Part shown: piece by piece, positions 19,941-29,852 of the stretch | How positions within the stretch are numbered: position 1 is the first letter of the stretch | How the letters are laid out: each line of letters begins with the position of its first letter | Origin: Methylobacterium sp. | Lineage (GTDB): Bacteria > Pseudomonadota > Alphaproteobacteria > Rhizobiales > Beijerinckiaceae | NCBI RefSeq assembly: GCF_019745455.1 | Contig: NZ_JAIETD010000052.1 | Coordinates: forward strand, 32,847 to 96,846 | DNA: 64,000 nucleotides | Direction of reading: 5' to 3' | Notes under the pieces: model-generated | What the model was told of the DNA's origin: nothing | The model's database searches: none | What the model saw: the letters and a program-made list of their open reading frames with translations, nothing else | Made by a program: the position numbers and the translations under genes

Positions 19941-21068
19941 TCAGGGGCTGACCTGATTGCCGAGATAGTCGATGCGCCCGTCGGCAGTGCGGCGCCAGGC
20001 ATAAAGCGCGTAGGCCGAAGGGCGAAGGTCGCCGCCGGCATCGAAGGCGAGATCGCCGATCAGCGTCCTCACAGTCCGGCCGCCATGCAGGACAGCGGCG
20101 ATGGCGCGGCCCTCCGTCGATTTCGCCTGCTCGGCCGCCCGCGCCATAACCTCGATGGCGGCGTAGGTCTGGCCGGCGATCGAGTCCGATTCCGGCGTGC
20201 GGGAGAGCTTCGGGGGGGCTCCTCTGGCGTCCGGAGCTCTGACCTCGGGCAGCTTTCGCGGTTCGAGCTGCGCCGTGATCACGGTTCCCTCGGCCTCGGC
20301 GACGAAATCCTTGTCGATCAGCCCGTCGCTGCCGACGAGGGGCGCGGACAAGCCGGCAGCCCGCATCGCTCTTACAAGCGCCGCCGCATCCCCGGCGAGG
20401 CCGCCGAGATAGACGACCTCCACTCGGGCGCGGACGAGCCGGTCGACGAGGCGCGAGAGGTCGCGCTCGCCCCGGTCGAAGCCTTCGAACGCCGCCTCCG
20501 ACTCACCGGCGGCCTTGAGCGTCCGGCTAACCTCGTCGGCGAGACCGCGCCCGAAAGCGGTCTTATCGTGGACGATGCCGATGCGCCGCCCCCGATGCGC
20601 CTTCGCCAGATAGGCGCCAGCCAGACGCCCCTGGTCCGCGTCGCTGCCGCAGATACGGAAGACGTTCCAAAGACCGCGAGCGGTGAGCGGCGCCCACGAA
20701 GCCCCCGGCGTGACCACGACGATGCCGGCGGCCTCGTAGGACGGGAGGACGGCCGAGGCCACGGAGGGCGCCAGAGGCCCGACCACGAGGCGAACCTTCT
20801 CGGAGACGAAGCGCCTGGCGGCGGCCAGCCCCTGCTTGGCATCGCTTGAATCGTCGGCGACCACCAGGGCGAGCCTCTGCCCGTTGATTCCGCCGGCGCG
20901 ATTGATGTCGGCGACCGCCTGCTCGGCGCCCATCCGCATACCCTGGCCGTACGGCGCGTCCGGTCCGGTCAGCGGCGCCGACAGCCCGATCTTGATCTGC
21001 GCCTCCGCGACTCCGCCAGAGGCGAGCACCAGACCCAGGGCGACCAACGACAGGACTTTCACCGCCAT
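19941..21068 (-). CDS. ABC transporter substrate-binding protein (LivJ type)
   Basis: Periplasmic binding protein of the branched-chain amino acid/amide family, about 375 aa. A signal peptide is evident (KVLSLVALGLVLASGGVAEAQ over two pieces). The mature protein has the periplasmic-binding-protein fold type I: IKIGLSAPLTGPDAPYGQG, NRAGGINGQ, then VVGPLAPSVASAVLP. GGAGG abuts ATG 21068 directly, so GTG 21062, six bases beyond it, may be the better start. No permease or ATPase genes are next to it, so it is an orphan binding protein; the ligand is unknown. Confidence 0.88.
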   Translation of the reverse strand: MAVKVLSLVALGLVLASGGVAEAQIKIGLSAPLTGPDAPYGQGMRMGAEQAVADINRAGGINGQRLALVVADDSSDAKQGLAAARRFVSEKVRLVVGPLAPSVASAVLPSYEAAGIVVVTPGASWAPLTARGLWNVFRICGSDADQGRLAGAYLAKAHRGRRIGIVHDKTAFGRGLADEVSRTLKAAGESEAAFEGFDRGERDLSRLVDRLVRARVEVVYLGGLAGDAAALVRAMRAAGLSAPLVGSDGLIDKDFVAEAEGTVITAQLEPRKLPEVRAPDARGAPPKLSRTPESDSIAGQTYAAIEVMARAAEQAKSTEGRAIAAVLHGGRTVRTLIGDLAFDAGGDLRPSAYALYAWRRTADGRIDYLGNQVSP

Positions 21069-21234
21069 CCTCCGTGCCTTCGATGCTTCGACCGATACCC
21101 TCGGCTTAGCCGGGGTGAAAGCGATCTTCTGCGCGCCGACGCTACAACCGGAATCATTCCGCATGGATTGTTCTGCGGCGCCGACAGCCTACCTTGAGAA
21201 GAGCCGCCACGTGCGGAATGCACGGAGGTTTCCC

Positions 21235-21558
21235 ATGCTCTCGGCCGAGACCGATATCCTGAAGGCCGCCGAATCCTGGCGCCGGGCCGGACGGCGAGTG
21301 GCTTTGGCCACCGTCGTCGAGACCTGGGGCTCGGCTCCGCGCCCGGTCGGCAGCCACCTCGTCGTCGACGAGGATGGCAGCTTCCTCGGTTCGGTCTCCG
21401 GCGGCTGCGTCGAGGGTGCGGTCATCACCGAGGGACTGGAAGCCATCGCCGACGGCCGGCCTCGCGTCGTCGAATTCGGCGTCGCCGACGAGACCGCCTG
21501 GCGGGTCGGGTTGTCCTGCGGCGGGCGCATCCGCGTCTTCGTCGAACGGATCGATTGA
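21235..21558 (+). CDS. XdhC/CoxI N-domain protein
   Basis: A 107-aa protein equal to the N-terminal domain of XdhC/CoxI, molybdenum-hydroxylase maturation factors that deliver sulfurated molybdenum cofactor. Family signatures are ATVVETWGSAPRPVGSHL and GSVSGGCVEGAV, followed by GLSCGGRIRVFVE. ATG 21235 follows GGAGG. It is the first gene of a four-gene cluster (21235-23891). The partner Rossmann domain is a separate downstream gene. Confidence 0.9.
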   Translation: MLSAETDILKAAESWRRAGRRVALATVVETWGSAPRPVGSHLVVDEDGSFLGSVSGGCVEGAVITEGLEAIADGRPRVVEFGVADETAWRVGLSCGGRIRVFVERID

Positions 21559-21569
21559 GCCGCGACGCC

Positions 21570-22259
21570 ATGCAACTCGACAGCCTCACGGTGCTCAACG
21601 CGGAACGGGCCGCCCGCCGCGCCTGCATCCTGGTCACCGACCTCGACGACGGCACCCAGCGCGTGGTGCGCGAGGATGAAGTCGCCGCCGATCCCCTCGC
21701 CGACCTGCTGAAAAGCCGTCTACTGTCGGGAAAGAGCGGCCTCGTCGAGCTGGAGGGCCGGCAGGTCTTTCTCACCGTGCAGGTCCCGCCGGTGCGGCTC
21801 GTGGTGATCGGGGCGGTGCATATCAGCCAGGCCCTCTGCCCGATGGCCGCCGCCCTCGATCTTTCCGTCAGCGTCATCGATCCGCGCACCGCCTTCGCGA
21901 CGCCGGATCGCTTTCCGGGCACCGTCCTCGTCACGCAATGGCCCGACGAGGCCTTCGCCTCGGCGGTGCCGCCGCTCGATCGCTACTGCGCCCTCCTCGC
22001 CCTCACGCACGACCCGAAGATCGACGATCCGGCCCTCGTCGCGGCGCTGAAAGCGGAGTGCTTCTATGTCGGCGCCCTCGGCTCGCGGAAGACGCATGCT
22101 GCCCGCGTCGAGCGCCTGGCGCAGGCCGGCCTGTCGCCTCAGCAGATCGGCAGGATCGCGGCGCCGATCGGCCTCGATATCGGCGCCGTCAGCCCGGCCG
22201 AAATCGCGGTCTCGATCCTGGCCGAGATCGTCGCCCGCCAGCGCAAGAGCGCCCCGTGA
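21570..22259 (+). CDS. XdhC family protein, Rossmann domain
   Basis: A 229-aa counterpart of the XdhC C-terminal (Rossmann) domain. VRLVVIGAVHISQAL is the nucleotide-binding strand-loop, with LTHDPKIDDPAL and CFYVGALGSRKTHAARVERL as family landmarks. The start is taken as ATG 21570. TTG 21555, overlapping the upstream TGA, is an alternative that would couple it to the N-domain gene. Together the two ORFs make a complete but split XdhC. The target molybdoenzyme is not in the window. Confidence 0.88.
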   Translation: MQLDSLTVLNAERAARRACILVTDLDDGTQRVVREDEVAADPLADLLKSRLLSGKSGLVELEGRQVFLTVQVPPVRLVVIGAVHISQALCPMAAALDLSVSVIDPRTAFATPDRFPGTVLVTQWPDEAFASAVPPLDRYCALLALTHDPKIDDPALVAALKAECFYVGALGSRKTHAARVERLAQAGLSPQQIGRIAAPIGLDIGAVSPAEIAVSILAEIVARQRKSAP

Positions 22260-23281
22260 AGTTCGGCCGCGTGCCGACGGCCCAGGCCGCCGGGGTGATC
22301 TCCGCCCACACGATCCGCGCCGGGTCGCTGATCGTCAAGAAGGGTCACCGGATCGGGCCTGAGGAACTGCGCCTGCTCGATGAAGCGGGCCTTCCCGACC
22401 TCGTTGCGGCGAGGCTGGAGCCTGGCGATATCGGCGAGGACGAAGCTGCGGCGCGCCTCGCCGAACGTATTGCCGGCGCTGGCCTGCGCCGCGAGGCCCC
22501 CTTCACCGGCCGCTGCAATCTCGTCGCCGAGACCACCGGCCTCCTCATGGTCGACCGGCGTTGCGTCGATGCGATCAACGCCGTCGACGAGGCGATCACC
22601 CTCGCGACCCTTGCGCCGTTCCGGCCGGTGGCCGCGGGCGAGATGGTGGCGACGGTCAAGATCATTCCCTACGCCGTACCGGGCGAAGCTATTGCCCGCG
22701 CCTGCGCCTCGGCGCCCGAGCCGGCCATTCGAATCGCCCCCTATGCGCGGCAGCGCGTCGGCGTGATCTCGACCATGCTTCCGGGGCTCAAGCCCAGGAC
22801 CATCGAGAAGACGTTGCGCAACCTGCAGCATCGGCTCGATCCGGCCGGCGCAGCGATCGTCTCCGAGCTTCGGGTCGCCCACGAATCGGATGCCGTTTCA
22901 ACGGCCCTGGCGAGGCTCACCGGGACGGATGGCGCCGACCTCGTGGTGATCTTCGGCGCATCGGCCATTGCTGACCGGCGCGACGTCATCCCGGCCGGGA
23001 TCGAGGCGGCTGGCGGCCATGTCGAGCATCTCGGCATGCCGGTGGACCCCGGCAACCTGCTCCTCGTCGGCTCCTTAAGAGACGTACCGGTGATCGGCGC
23101 TCCGGGCTGCGCCCGCTCGCCCAAGGAGAACGGATTCGACTGGGTGCTTCAGCGCGAACTCGCCGGCCTCGCCGTGCGGCGCGCCGACATCGTGGCCCTC
23201 GGGGTCGGCGGCCTCCTTACCGAGATCGTCTCCCGGCCCCAGCCCCGGGAAGGCGGGACGAGCGCCGACGACGATGACTGA
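22256..23281 (+). CDS. MoCF/MoaB-type molybdopterin-binding protein
   Basis: A 341-aa protein related to MoeA/MogA-type molybdopterin-binding (MoCF_biosynth) domains. The N-terminal half has MoeA-like features (AHTIRAGSLIVKKGHRI). The C-terminal half has the binding fold (VGVISTMLPG, then DLVVIFGASAIADRRDVIP and GHVEHLGMPVDPGNLLL). GTG 22256 overlaps the previous TGA. In many Rhizobiales this domain is fused to an NTP transferase. Here that partner is a separate gene overlapping by 8 nt in another frame. Likely role: assembly of cytosine dinucleotide-type molybdenum cofactor. Confidence 0.82.
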   Translation: MKFGRVPTAQAAGVISAHTIRAGSLIVKKGHRIGPEELRLLDEAGLPDLVAARLEPGDIGEDEAAARLAERIAGAGLRREAPFTGRCNLVAETTGLLMVDRRCVDAINAVDEAITLATLAPFRPVAAGEMVATVKIIPYAVPGEAIARACASAPEPAIRIAPYARQRVGVISTMLPGLKPRTIEKTLRNLQHRLDPAGAAIVSELRVAHESDAVSTALARLTGTDGADLVVIFGASAIADRRDVIPAGIEAAGGHVEHLGMPVDPGNLLLVGSLRDVPVIGAPGCARSPKENGFDWVLQRELAGLAVRRADIVALGVGGLLTEIVSRPQPREGGTSADDDD

Positions 23282-23891
23282 CAATGTCGGCATCGTCCTC
23301 CTCGCCGCAGGGCGCGGCAGCCGTTTCGGGGCCGAACCGAAGCTTCTCTCGCTCCTGGACGGCAAGCCGCTCGTGCGGCATGCCGCCGAAGCGGCGCTGG
23401 CGAGCGGCCTACAGCCCGTCGTCGTGGTTCTCGGCGCCCATGCGGGGCGCGTCCGAAAAGCCCTCGACGACCTCGGCGTGACCTTCATGCAGAATGCCGA
23501 CCATGCCGCCGGCCTCTCCACCTCGCTGAAGGCCGGACTCGAGGCGCTGCCCTCGGCCTGCATCGGTGCCGTCGTGATGCTCGGGGACATGCCGCGCATC
23601 AGCGCCGACCATCTCGTCGCCCTCGCGGCGGCCTTCGTGGCGTCGGAACGCCGGGCTTCGGCCGTCGTGCCGATCCACGATGGCCAGCGCGGTAACCCGG
23701 TGCTCCTGAACCGCAACGCACTCGAGGAAGGCTTGGCGCGACTGACAGGCGATCGCGGCGCGGGGCCGTTGCTGGCAGGGCGCACGGACGTCATCGAAAT
23801 CGCGATGGACGATGCCGTCCTTCAGGACGTGGACACGCCGGATGCTCTCGCCGCTCTCGACTTGGCCCATCAGGGCCCGAGGAGCGTCTAG
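23274..23891 (+). CDS. MocA-like molybdenum cofactor nucleotidyltransferase
   Basis: A 205-aa NTP transferase of the MobA/MocA fold, probably transferring CMP (or GMP) to molybdopterin. The nucleotide-binding loop LLAAGRGSRFGAEPK is at the N-terminus, QNADHAAGLSTSLKAGL follows, and the metal-binding GDMP motif comes at about residue 103, with GNPVLLNR and QDVDTPDAL later. It overlaps the preceding gene by 8 nt (ATGACTGA), which implies coupled translation. CMP specificity is inferred from the XdhC context. Confidence 0.87.
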   Translation: MTDNVGIVLLAAGRGSRFGAEPKLLSLLDGKPLVRHAAEAALASGLQPVVVVLGAHAGRVRKALDDLGVTFMQNADHAAGLSTSLKAGLEALPSACIGAVVMLGDMPRISADHLVALAAAFVASERRASAVVPIHDGQRGNPVLLNRNALEEGLARLTGDRGAGPLLAGRTDVIEIAMDDAVLQDVDTPDALAALDLAHQGPRSV

Positions 23892-24070
23892 GGTCTGAAC
23901 TTGACAAGCTCGATCGTGGGAAGGGCTGGTGAGGGTGGCAACCGGGCATTGGCCGTTCGCCCGGAAGCGGACGCCCCGCCCCCAACCCACCTTCATCCTA
24001 GAAGCCAGTCTAAGCCTCGCCTGAAGCGCCCATGCTCATAGTCCGGATTACGTCGAGCGGCGGACGTACG

Positions 24071-24652
24071 CTATGATACGGCTGCGAGGGGTGGTGCGTG
24101 GCGCAGGTCGGGCGGCGTCTTGAAATCTCGAGCTGCACCGCGGGATGCTTGGACACCACGCGGGAAGCCGCTGCGGTCCCGATACGATCGTCTCCGACCC
24201 ACGCCGCGGCTGTGCCGCATCGTGGTGGCTTGGGCATCAATCAGGTCGATGGCCGTGATGCCGAGCAGCAGGGCCAGAGCGATCACGACATTGTCGCGCT
24301 TCGGGTTGTTCGGGCGCAGGGCCGTCATCACGGTCGCGATGTCGAGGCCATCTCCAGCGACCCGGCTCCAGAGCCCGAGCTTTTTGTCGATCGACAGCGA
24401 GAGAATACCGCTGCCGATCTCACGGGCTCCGTAGGCACGCACCAAGGCCTCCTTGCCCTCCATCCCGAGTGCGCTGGTGATGCGCCTGGGCGCCAGGAGC
24501 TCAGTGAGACCGAGGCCGAGGCTGAACCAGCCGAGCCCTTTGGCGATGCTGTCCGGTATGCCGCGCGAACTCGGCCCGGAGCGAAGAACCTTCGGATCGC
24601 CCTCAGATCGCGCGATGTTCGAGAGGCCCGGAATGAGTGAGATGTTCGTCAT
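24071..24652 (-). CDS. Conserved membrane-associated protein
   Basis: A 193-aa protein with hydrophobic segments at about 40-55 (GLGWFSLGLGLTELLAP) and 120-140 (VVIALALLLGITAIDLIDA), plus a conserved RAYGAREIGSGIL motif seen in DUF4267-like and 'cyclase/dehydrase-associated' membrane proteins. The C-terminal 50 residues are basic and low in structure. It lies 17 nt downstream of the zinc alcohol dehydrogenase on the same strand, so the two likely form an operon. Function unknown. Confidence 0.7.
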   Translation of the reverse strand: MTNISLIPGLSNIARSEGDPKVLRSGPSSRGIPDSIAKGLGWFSLGLGLTELLAPRRITSALGMEGKEALVRAYGAREIGSGILSLSIDKKLGLWSRVAGDGLDIATVMTALRPNNPKRDNVVIALALLLGITAIDLIDAQATTMRHSRGVGRRRSYRDRSGFPRGVQASRGAARDFKTPPDLRHAPPLAAVS

Positions 24653-24669
24653 GGTCCCTCCACACAGTG

Positions 24670-25845
24670 TCAGGGTTTGAGAACGACCTTGATGCAGCTG
24701 TCCTGCTTGTCCCGGAACGTCCGGTACATCTCGGGGCCCATGTCGAGCGGGGCCTCGTGCGTGATGACGAAGGAGGGGTCGATCTGCTCCTCCTCGATCC
24801 GGCGAAGGAGATCGCCGGTCCAGCGCTGAACGTGGGTCTGCCCCATCCGGAAGGTCAGGCCCTTGTTCATCGCCGCGCCCATCGGGATCTTGTCGGACAA
24901 ACCGCCATAGACTCCTGGGATCGAGATCAGGCCGCCAGGCCGGCAGACGTAGATCATCTCACGCAGCACGTGCGGGCGATCGCTCTCGGCCATGAAGATC
25001 TGCTTGGCCCGGTCATAAACCGTATCCGGCATGGAGAGGCTGACATGGCTTTCCATGCCGATGCAGTCGATGCACTTCTCGGGACCCTCGCCCCCGGTCA
25101 GCTCGTTCAGCCGTTCGACCACATTCTCTTCCTCGAAATTGATGGTGATGGCGCCTGCTGCCTCGGCCATCTCCAGCCGCTCCGGCAGATGGTCGATGGC
25201 GACGACCTGCTCGGCACCAAGCAGGATGGCCGAGCGGATCGTCATCTGGCCGACCGGCCCGCAGCCCCAGACCGCCACGGTGTCGGTCGGCTGGATGTCG
25301 GCCTGGACCGCCGCCTGCCACCCGGTCGGGAAGATGTCCGAGAGGAAGAGCAGCTTCTCGTCGGGAATGCCGTCAGGCACCTTCTGGACGGTGGAATCGG
25401 CGAACGGAACGCGCAGATACTCGGCCTGACCGCCAGGGTATCCACCGGTGAGATGCGAGTACCCGAACAGGCCGGCGGTGCCGTGGCCGAAGACCTTGTC
25501 GGCGAGGTACTTCTTGCGGTTGCTCTTCTGGCAGACAGAAAAGTAGCCACGCTTGCACTGGTCGCACTCACCGCAGACGATCGTGAAGGGGACGACAACC
25601 CGGTCGCCCTTCTTGAGCTTGCCGTTGAGCCCGCGCCCTGTCTCGACGACCTCGCCCATGGTCTCATGACCCATGACGTCGCCGGGAAGCATGGCGGGGA
25701 TCAGGTTGTGAAACAGGTGCAGGTCCGAGCCGCAGATCGCACAGCTTGTGACTTTGACAATGACGTCGCGCCCGTCTTCGATCTCCGGATCGGTAACGGT
25801 ATCGCAGCGGATGTCTTCTTTCCCGTGCCAGACTAAAGCGCGCAT
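24670..25845 (-). CDS. Zinc-dependent alcohol dehydrogenase
   Basis: Medium-chain dehydrogenase of 391 aa, in the group close to glutathione-independent formaldehyde dehydrogenases. Catalytic zinc ligands are Cys38 (CAICGSDLH) and GHE (His60). The structural zinc lobe is Cys91, Cys94, Cys97 and Cys105. The NAD-binding motif [12 protein letters not shown] follows. ATG 25845 follows GGGAGAAAT; the frame continues to 25878 but the leader is not conserved. Substrate not deducible. Co-transcribed with the small membrane protein downstream. Confidence 0.92.
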   Translation of the reverse strand: MRALVWHGKEDIRCDTVTDPEIEDGRDVIVKVTSCAICGSDLHLFHNLIPAMLPGDVMGHETMGEVVETGRGLNGKLKKGDRVVVPFTIVCGECDQCKRGYFSVCQKSNRKKYLADKVFGHGTAGLFGYSHLTGGYPGGQAEYLRVPFADSTVQKVPDGIPDEKLLFLSDIFPTGWQAAVQADIQPTDTVAVWGCGPVGQMTIRSAILLGAEQVVAIDHLPERLEMAEAAGAITINFEEENVVERLNELTGGEGPEKCIDCIGMESHVSLSMPDTVYDRAKQIFMAESDRPHVLREMIYVCRPGGLISIPGVYGGLSDKIPMGAAMNKGLTFRMGQTHVQRWTGDLLRRIEEEQIDPSFVITHEAPLDMGPEMYRTFRDKQDSCIKVVLKP

Positions 25846-26315
25846 CGATTTCTCCCACCATCTAAGTGCGGAGGCCAATCAATAAGCTTCAAATCTAATT
25901 TGCTTAGAAACTCCGCGACCTTAAAGGCTAAGCTTGCATCTAGGATGCTTCACGCTTCCACACGGGTGCGTCAAATAAGCAGAGGCATGCATCCTGAAGC
26001 CTCAACCTCATCATGGCCTGATTGTTTCTTATCAAATTGCTTCTTTTTCAGGCAATGAATACAGACCTAACGAGGACATCATTCTCATGGCGCCATTGCT
26101 AGAAAGTAACATGCTCAAATATATCGATTTTCATCCAGGTTAATTTAGCTATGCCGCAGACAACCACAGACGGGCTTAAAGCCACCCCTTCCAGCTACAG
26201 GTCTCTGGCTCATCAATAGCCCGAAAGCAGACCTCGCCAGGGTCTGCAGCAGTCCCCGAAAGGCCCGCTGACAAATTCAAAGCCTCGGACAGGAGCTGAT
26301 CCCCCTGAAGCTCTC
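25846..26315. other. AT-rich gap without recognisable gene
   Basis: About 470 nt between the dehydrogenase and the DUF971 gene, AT-rich particularly from 25860 to 26160. It presumably contains the dehydrogenase promoter on the minus strand. The remaining 26176-26315 resembles ordinary GC-rich DNA but shows no convincing coding frame. No IS ends or tRNA seen. Confidence 0.45.
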
Positions 26316-26747
26316 TCAATGGCACCCGCAGCCGCTGCCGCAGCTCCCCTCGGGCTTCGCTGCCGGTTTGGCGGCGGACCGGCGCAAAGGCTCGCGGCTG
26401 AGGCCGCGCTCGGAGAGTTCCTCCAGGTAGGTCCGCCAGCGCTTCCGGTATTCGCGGCCGAGATCGTAGAGGTAGCTCCAGCCGTAGAGGCCGGTATCGT
26501 GCAAGTCGTCGAAGGTGAGCTTCACGGCGTAGTTGCCGACCGGCTCGACCTTGATGATCGCTACGTCTTCCTTGCCGCCGATCACCTTGCGCTCGGATGG
26601 CGAATGGCCCTGGACCTCGGCCGAAGGGCTCGACACCCGAAGGTACTCGGCGGGCAACTCGAAGCGGCCGCCATCGTCGAAGGCCACCGTCAGGGTCCGC
26701 TTGTCGCCCGATAGCCGGATCTCGGTGGGCCAGCGCTCGTCGCTCAT
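26316..26747 (-). CDS. DUF971 protein with Cys-rich tail
   Basis: A 143-aa protein with the DUF971/GBBH-N domain (gamma-butyrobetaine hydroxylase-like N-terminal zinc fold): [21 protein letters not shown], split by strand turns, [18 protein letters not shown], and [19 protein letters not shown]. It ends in a Cys/His-rich tail CGSGCGCH that probably binds metal. Homologues often lie near Fe-S or molybdenum genes, and moaA starts 146 nt away in divergent orientation. The role is unproven. Confidence 0.87.
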   Translation of the reverse strand: MSDERWPTEIRLSGDKRTLTVAFDDGGRFELPAEYLRVSSPSAEVQGHSPSERKVIGGKEDVAIIKVEPVGNYAVKLTFDDLHDTGLYGWSYLYDLGREYRKRWRTYLEELSERGLSREPLRRSAAKPAAKPEGSCGSGCGCH

Positions 26748-26893
26748 CGTCGATCCCCGCTCGTGGTGAAACCTTGCCCTGCGCGCGAGCGAACTTGCCC
26801 AGTGCGCGGCAAACCCTCATATGGATTGGAATGCCAGGTTCGTCACGCGATCCCGTCCTAGAATTCCTCCACGAGTCGAGTTCAGTCGCCCCC

Positions 26894-27913
26894 ATGGTGG
26901 CCTTTCGTACCGACGTCCCGGCTCCGCTCGTCGATCCGTTCCAGCGCGCGATCACATATTTGCGCATCTCGGTGACGGATCGCTGCGATCTGCGCTGCGT
27001 CTATTGCATGTCCGACGACATGCAGTTCCTGCCGAAGGGGGACCTGCTCTCCCTCGAGGAACTCGACCGGCTCTGTGCCGTCTTCATCGCCCGCGGCGTG
27101 CGCAAGCTCCGGATCACCGGCGGTGAGCCGCTGGTGCGCCGCGACATCATGCACCTGTTCCGGCGTCTCTCGCGCCACCTCGACACCGGCGCCCTCGAAG
27201 AGCTAACGCTGACGACCAACGGGACGCAGCTCGGCCGCTTCGCCGGCGAACTCGCGGCGATGGGGGTGAAGCGCGTCAACGTCTCCCTCGATACCCTCGA
27301 CCCCGCCAAGTTCCGGGCCGTGACGCGGCGCGGCGACCTCAAGATCGTGCTCGACGGCATCGAGACGGCGCGCCGCGCCGGCCTCAAGGTCAAGATCAAC
27401 GCGGTGGCGCTGAAGGGCGTCAACGAGGACGAGCTCGCCGACATGATCGCTTGGGCTCATGGCGACGGCATGGACATGACCCTGATCGAGGTGATGCCGC
27501 TCGGCGAGATCGAGGGCGACCGCACCGACCAGTTCCTGCCGCTCTCGGTGGCCCGCGCCCGTCTCGAACAGCGCTATACCATGGTGCCGCTCCCCGACCG
27601 CACTGGCGGCCCGGCCCGCTACGTGCGGATCGCCGAAACCAGCGGCCGCCTCGGCTTCATCACGCCGCTGACCCACAATTTCTGCGAGAGCTGCAACCGC
27701 GTACGCCTCACCTGCACGGGCAAGCTCTACATGTGCCTGGGACAGGAGGATGCGGCGGATCTGCGCTCTGTCCTGCGCGCATCGCCCGATGACGCTCTCG
27801 TCACGCAAGCCGTGATCGACGCCATCGCCAGGAAGCCCAAGGGCCACGACTTCGTCATCGAGCGGGCGCGGCCCGCAGCGGTGCCGCGCCACATGAGCGT
27901 CACCGGCGGCTGA
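26894..27913 (+). CDS. moaA: GTP 3',8-cyclase MoaA
   Basis: Radical-SAM enzyme for the first step of molybdopterin synthesis, converting GTP to 3',8-cyclo-GTP. 339 aa. The SAM cluster is Cys31, Cys35 and Cys38 (CDLRCVYCM), followed by [12 protein letters not shown] and the substrate-side cluster [11 protein letters not shown] with a third Cys in YMCLG. The C-terminal Gly-Gly, needed for activity in the family, is present (SVTGG). ATG 26894 is chosen because the upstream open frame lacks homology. moaC and moaD/E are absent from the window. Confidence 0.96.
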   Translation: MVAFRTDVPAPLVDPFQRAITYLRISVTDRCDLRCVYCMSDDMQFLPKGDLLSLEELDRLCAVFIARGVRKLRITGGEPLVRRDIMHLFRRLSRHLDTGALEELTLTTNGTQLGRFAGELAAMGVKRVNVSLDTLDPAKFRAVTRRGDLKIVLDGIETARRAGLKVKINAVALKGVNEDELADMIAWAHGDGMDMTLIEVMPLGEIEGDRTDQFLPLSVARARLEQRYTMVPLPDRTGGPARYVRIAETSGRLGFITPLTHNFCESCNRVRLTCTGKLYMCLGQEDAADLRSVLRASPDDALVTQAVIDAIARKPKGHDFVIERARPAAVPRHMSVTGG

Positions 27914-27988
27914 ATCCCCCCTTCGACCGTTTGACGGTATGCGACTTCGATCCTAGACGGGATTGGATACACAGTTTGGGGGTTGGTC

Positions 27989-28855
27989 ATGGCGAAGGTC
28001 GCGTTCCTGGGTCTCGGCGTCATGGGTGCCCCGATGGCCGGGCACCTCGCCAGGAAAGGCCACGAGGTCACGGTCTATAATCGCACCGGCTCGAAAGCGG
28101 AGGCTTGGGTGGCCCAGCATGGCGGCCGCTCGGCGCCGACGCCCTACGAGGCGGCGCAGGGCCAGGAGATCGTTTTCGCCTGCGTCGGCAACGACCTCGA
28201 CCTGCGCGGCGTAACCCTTGGTGACGACGGTGCCTTCTCTGGCATGCAGAAGGGGGCGATCTTCGTCGACCACACCACGGCTTCGGCCGAGATCGCCCGT
28301 GCGCTGGCGGCCGTGGCGGAGAAATCCGGGATCGGCTTCATCGACGCCCCCGTTTCCGGCGGTCAAGCCGGCGCCGAGAACGGCGCGTTGACGGTCATGT
28401 GCGGCGGCGAGGAGGCGACCTATGGCGCCGTCGAGGCTGCGATCATGTCCTACGCCAAGGCATCGCGCTTGATGGGGGCGGTCGGATCGGGCCAGCTCAC
28501 CAAGATGGTCAACCAGATCGCCATCGCGGGTGTCGTTCAAGGTCTCGCCGAGGCGATCCACTTCGCCAAGCACGCCGAGCTTGACGTCGAGGCGGTGCTC
28601 GAGGTCATCTCCAAGGGTGCCGCCGGTTCCTGGCAGATGGAGAATCGCGGCAAGACCATGAACGCCGACAAGTTCGATTTCGGCTTCGCTGTCGATTGGA
28701 TGCGGAAAGACCTCGGCATCCTCCTCGCCGAAGCCCGCCGCAACGGCGCCCGGTTGCCGGTAGCCGCCCTCGTCGACCAGTTCTACGCCGAGGTGCAGGG
28801 GATGGGCGGAAGTCGTTGGGACACGTCGAGCCTCATCGCCCGGCTGCAGCGCTGA
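27989..28855 (+). CDS. 3-Hydroxyisobutyrate dehydrogenase-like NAD(P) oxidoreductase
   Basis: A 288-aa beta-hydroxyacid dehydrogenase. An N-terminal Rossmann motif ([17 protein letters not shown]) binds NAD(P). The substrate motif [18 protein letters not shown] and catalytic Lys region [11 protein letters not shown] are present, then a helical C-terminal domain. ATG 27989 follows GGGGGTT; TTG 27983 is possible but unlikely. The family includes HIBADH, tartronate semialdehyde reductase and glyoxylate reductase, and the substrate here is not certain. The 3' end overlaps miaA by 23 nt, convergent. Confidence 0.9.
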   Translation: MAKVAFLGLGVMGAPMAGHLARKGHEVTVYNRTGSKAEAWVAQHGGRSAPTPYEAAQGQEIVFACVGNDLDLRGVTLGDDGAFSGMQKGAIFVDHTTASAEIARALAAVAEKSGIGFIDAPVSGGQAGAENGALTVMCGGEEATYGAVEAAIMSYAKASRLMGAVGSGQLTKMVNQIAIAGVVQGLAEAIHFAKHAELDVEAVLEVISKGAAGSWQMENRGKTMNADKFDFGFAVDWMRKDLGILLAEARRNGARLPVAALVDQFYAEVQGMGGSRWDTSSLIARLQR

Positions 28856-29852
28856 GGCGCGAGAGGGCGAGGTCCAGCGCCTCGTCCGGAGCTGCCCAGA
28901 GCCAATCCTCCCCCATCTGGTGGCGGAACCAGGTGAACTGGCGCTTGGCATAGCGTCGCGTATCGGCCTGACCGCGCCGGATCGCCTCGTCGAGGCCGAT
29001 CTGTCCGTGGAGATGGGCGATCAGGCCGGGTACCCCATGCGCCCGCATGATCGGCAGGAGAGGATCGAGCCGGCGCTCCGCCAGCCTTGCGACCTCGTAG
29101 AGGGCACCCTTATCCATCATTGTGACGAAACGGGCATCGATGCGGGCTCGAAGCAGGTCGCGTTCTGGCGCGAGGAAGAGCTTCAGAAGTGGGCGGCCGG
29201 CGAGCGGGCCGGGCCGGCGGGAGCCGTGAAAAGCCGCGATCGGACGACCGGTGGCGGCGAAGACCTCGATGGCCCGCATCACCCTTGCGCGGTCACTCGG
29301 ACGTAGAGCGGCGGCCCCTTCCGGGTCATGGAGGCTGAGTTCGGCGTGCAGCGCCTCAGTTGGCCGGCCCTCGGCCTCATATCGGACCTGCGACCGTACC
29401 GCGTCGGGAACAGGAGGCAGGTCGGACAAGCCCTCTTCCAGCGCCCGGAAATACAGCCCCGTGCCGCCGACGAAGATCGGTATTCCTTCCGTCCCACCCC
29501 ACTTCTCTATCAAAGCCGAAGCGTCGCGGGCGAAATGCCCTGCCGAGTAGTTCACCGCCCCGTCGACATGCCCATAAAGCCTGTGCGGCGCCTGAGCCTC
29601 TTCACCAAGGCTCGGGCGCGCAGAAAGGCGATGGAGGTCGGCATAGACCTGCATCGAATCGGTATTGACGACGACACCGCCGAGCCGGCACGCCAGTGCC
29701 AGCGCCAGACCCGACTTGCCCGATGCAGTCGGCCCTGCGATGAGGATCGCCGCCGGCGCTCCCTCTGGGCGCGGCGGCGCGAGCCGTTCCTCGTCGAGCG
29801 GCGGCAAGATGGGCAGGCTCCTTGATGACCCTCGTCGCCACCCTGATAGCAA
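28833..29852 (-). CDS. miaA: tRNA dimethylallyltransferase MiaA
   Basis: Adds a dimethylallyl group to A37 of tRNAs reading UNN codons. P-loop [15 protein letters not shown], then the DSMQVYADL substrate motif, the [15 protein letters not shown] block and [12 protein letters not shown]. The open frame gives up to 339 aa from TTG 29852. TTG 29807, about ten bases after AAGGAG, is an attractive alternative start, and no ATG lies in this stretch. The start overlaps serB, which begins divergently at 29825, so the two genes share a very short control region. Confidence 0.93.
   Translation of the reverse strand: MLSGWRRGSSRSLPILPPLDEERLAPPRPEGAPAAILIAGPTASGKSGLALALACRLGGVVVNTDSMQVYADLHRLSARPSLGEEAQAPHRLYGHVDGAVNYSAGHFARDASALIEKWGGTEGIPIFVGGTGLYFRALEEGLSDLPPVPDAVRSQVRYEAEGRPTEALHAELSLHDPEGAAALRPSDRARVMRAIEVFAATGRPIAAFHGSRRPGPLAGRPLLKLFLAPERDLLRARIDARFVTMMDKGALYEVARLAERRLDPLLPIMRAHGVPGLIAHLHGQIGLDEAIRRGQADTRRYAKRQFTWFRHQMGEDWLWAAPDEALDLALSRLSAAAGR

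Noticed and set aside
21207..21217. Another CACGTG sequence considered as parS
   Set aside because: Flanks (CGCCACGTGCGG) do not match the outer parS positions.
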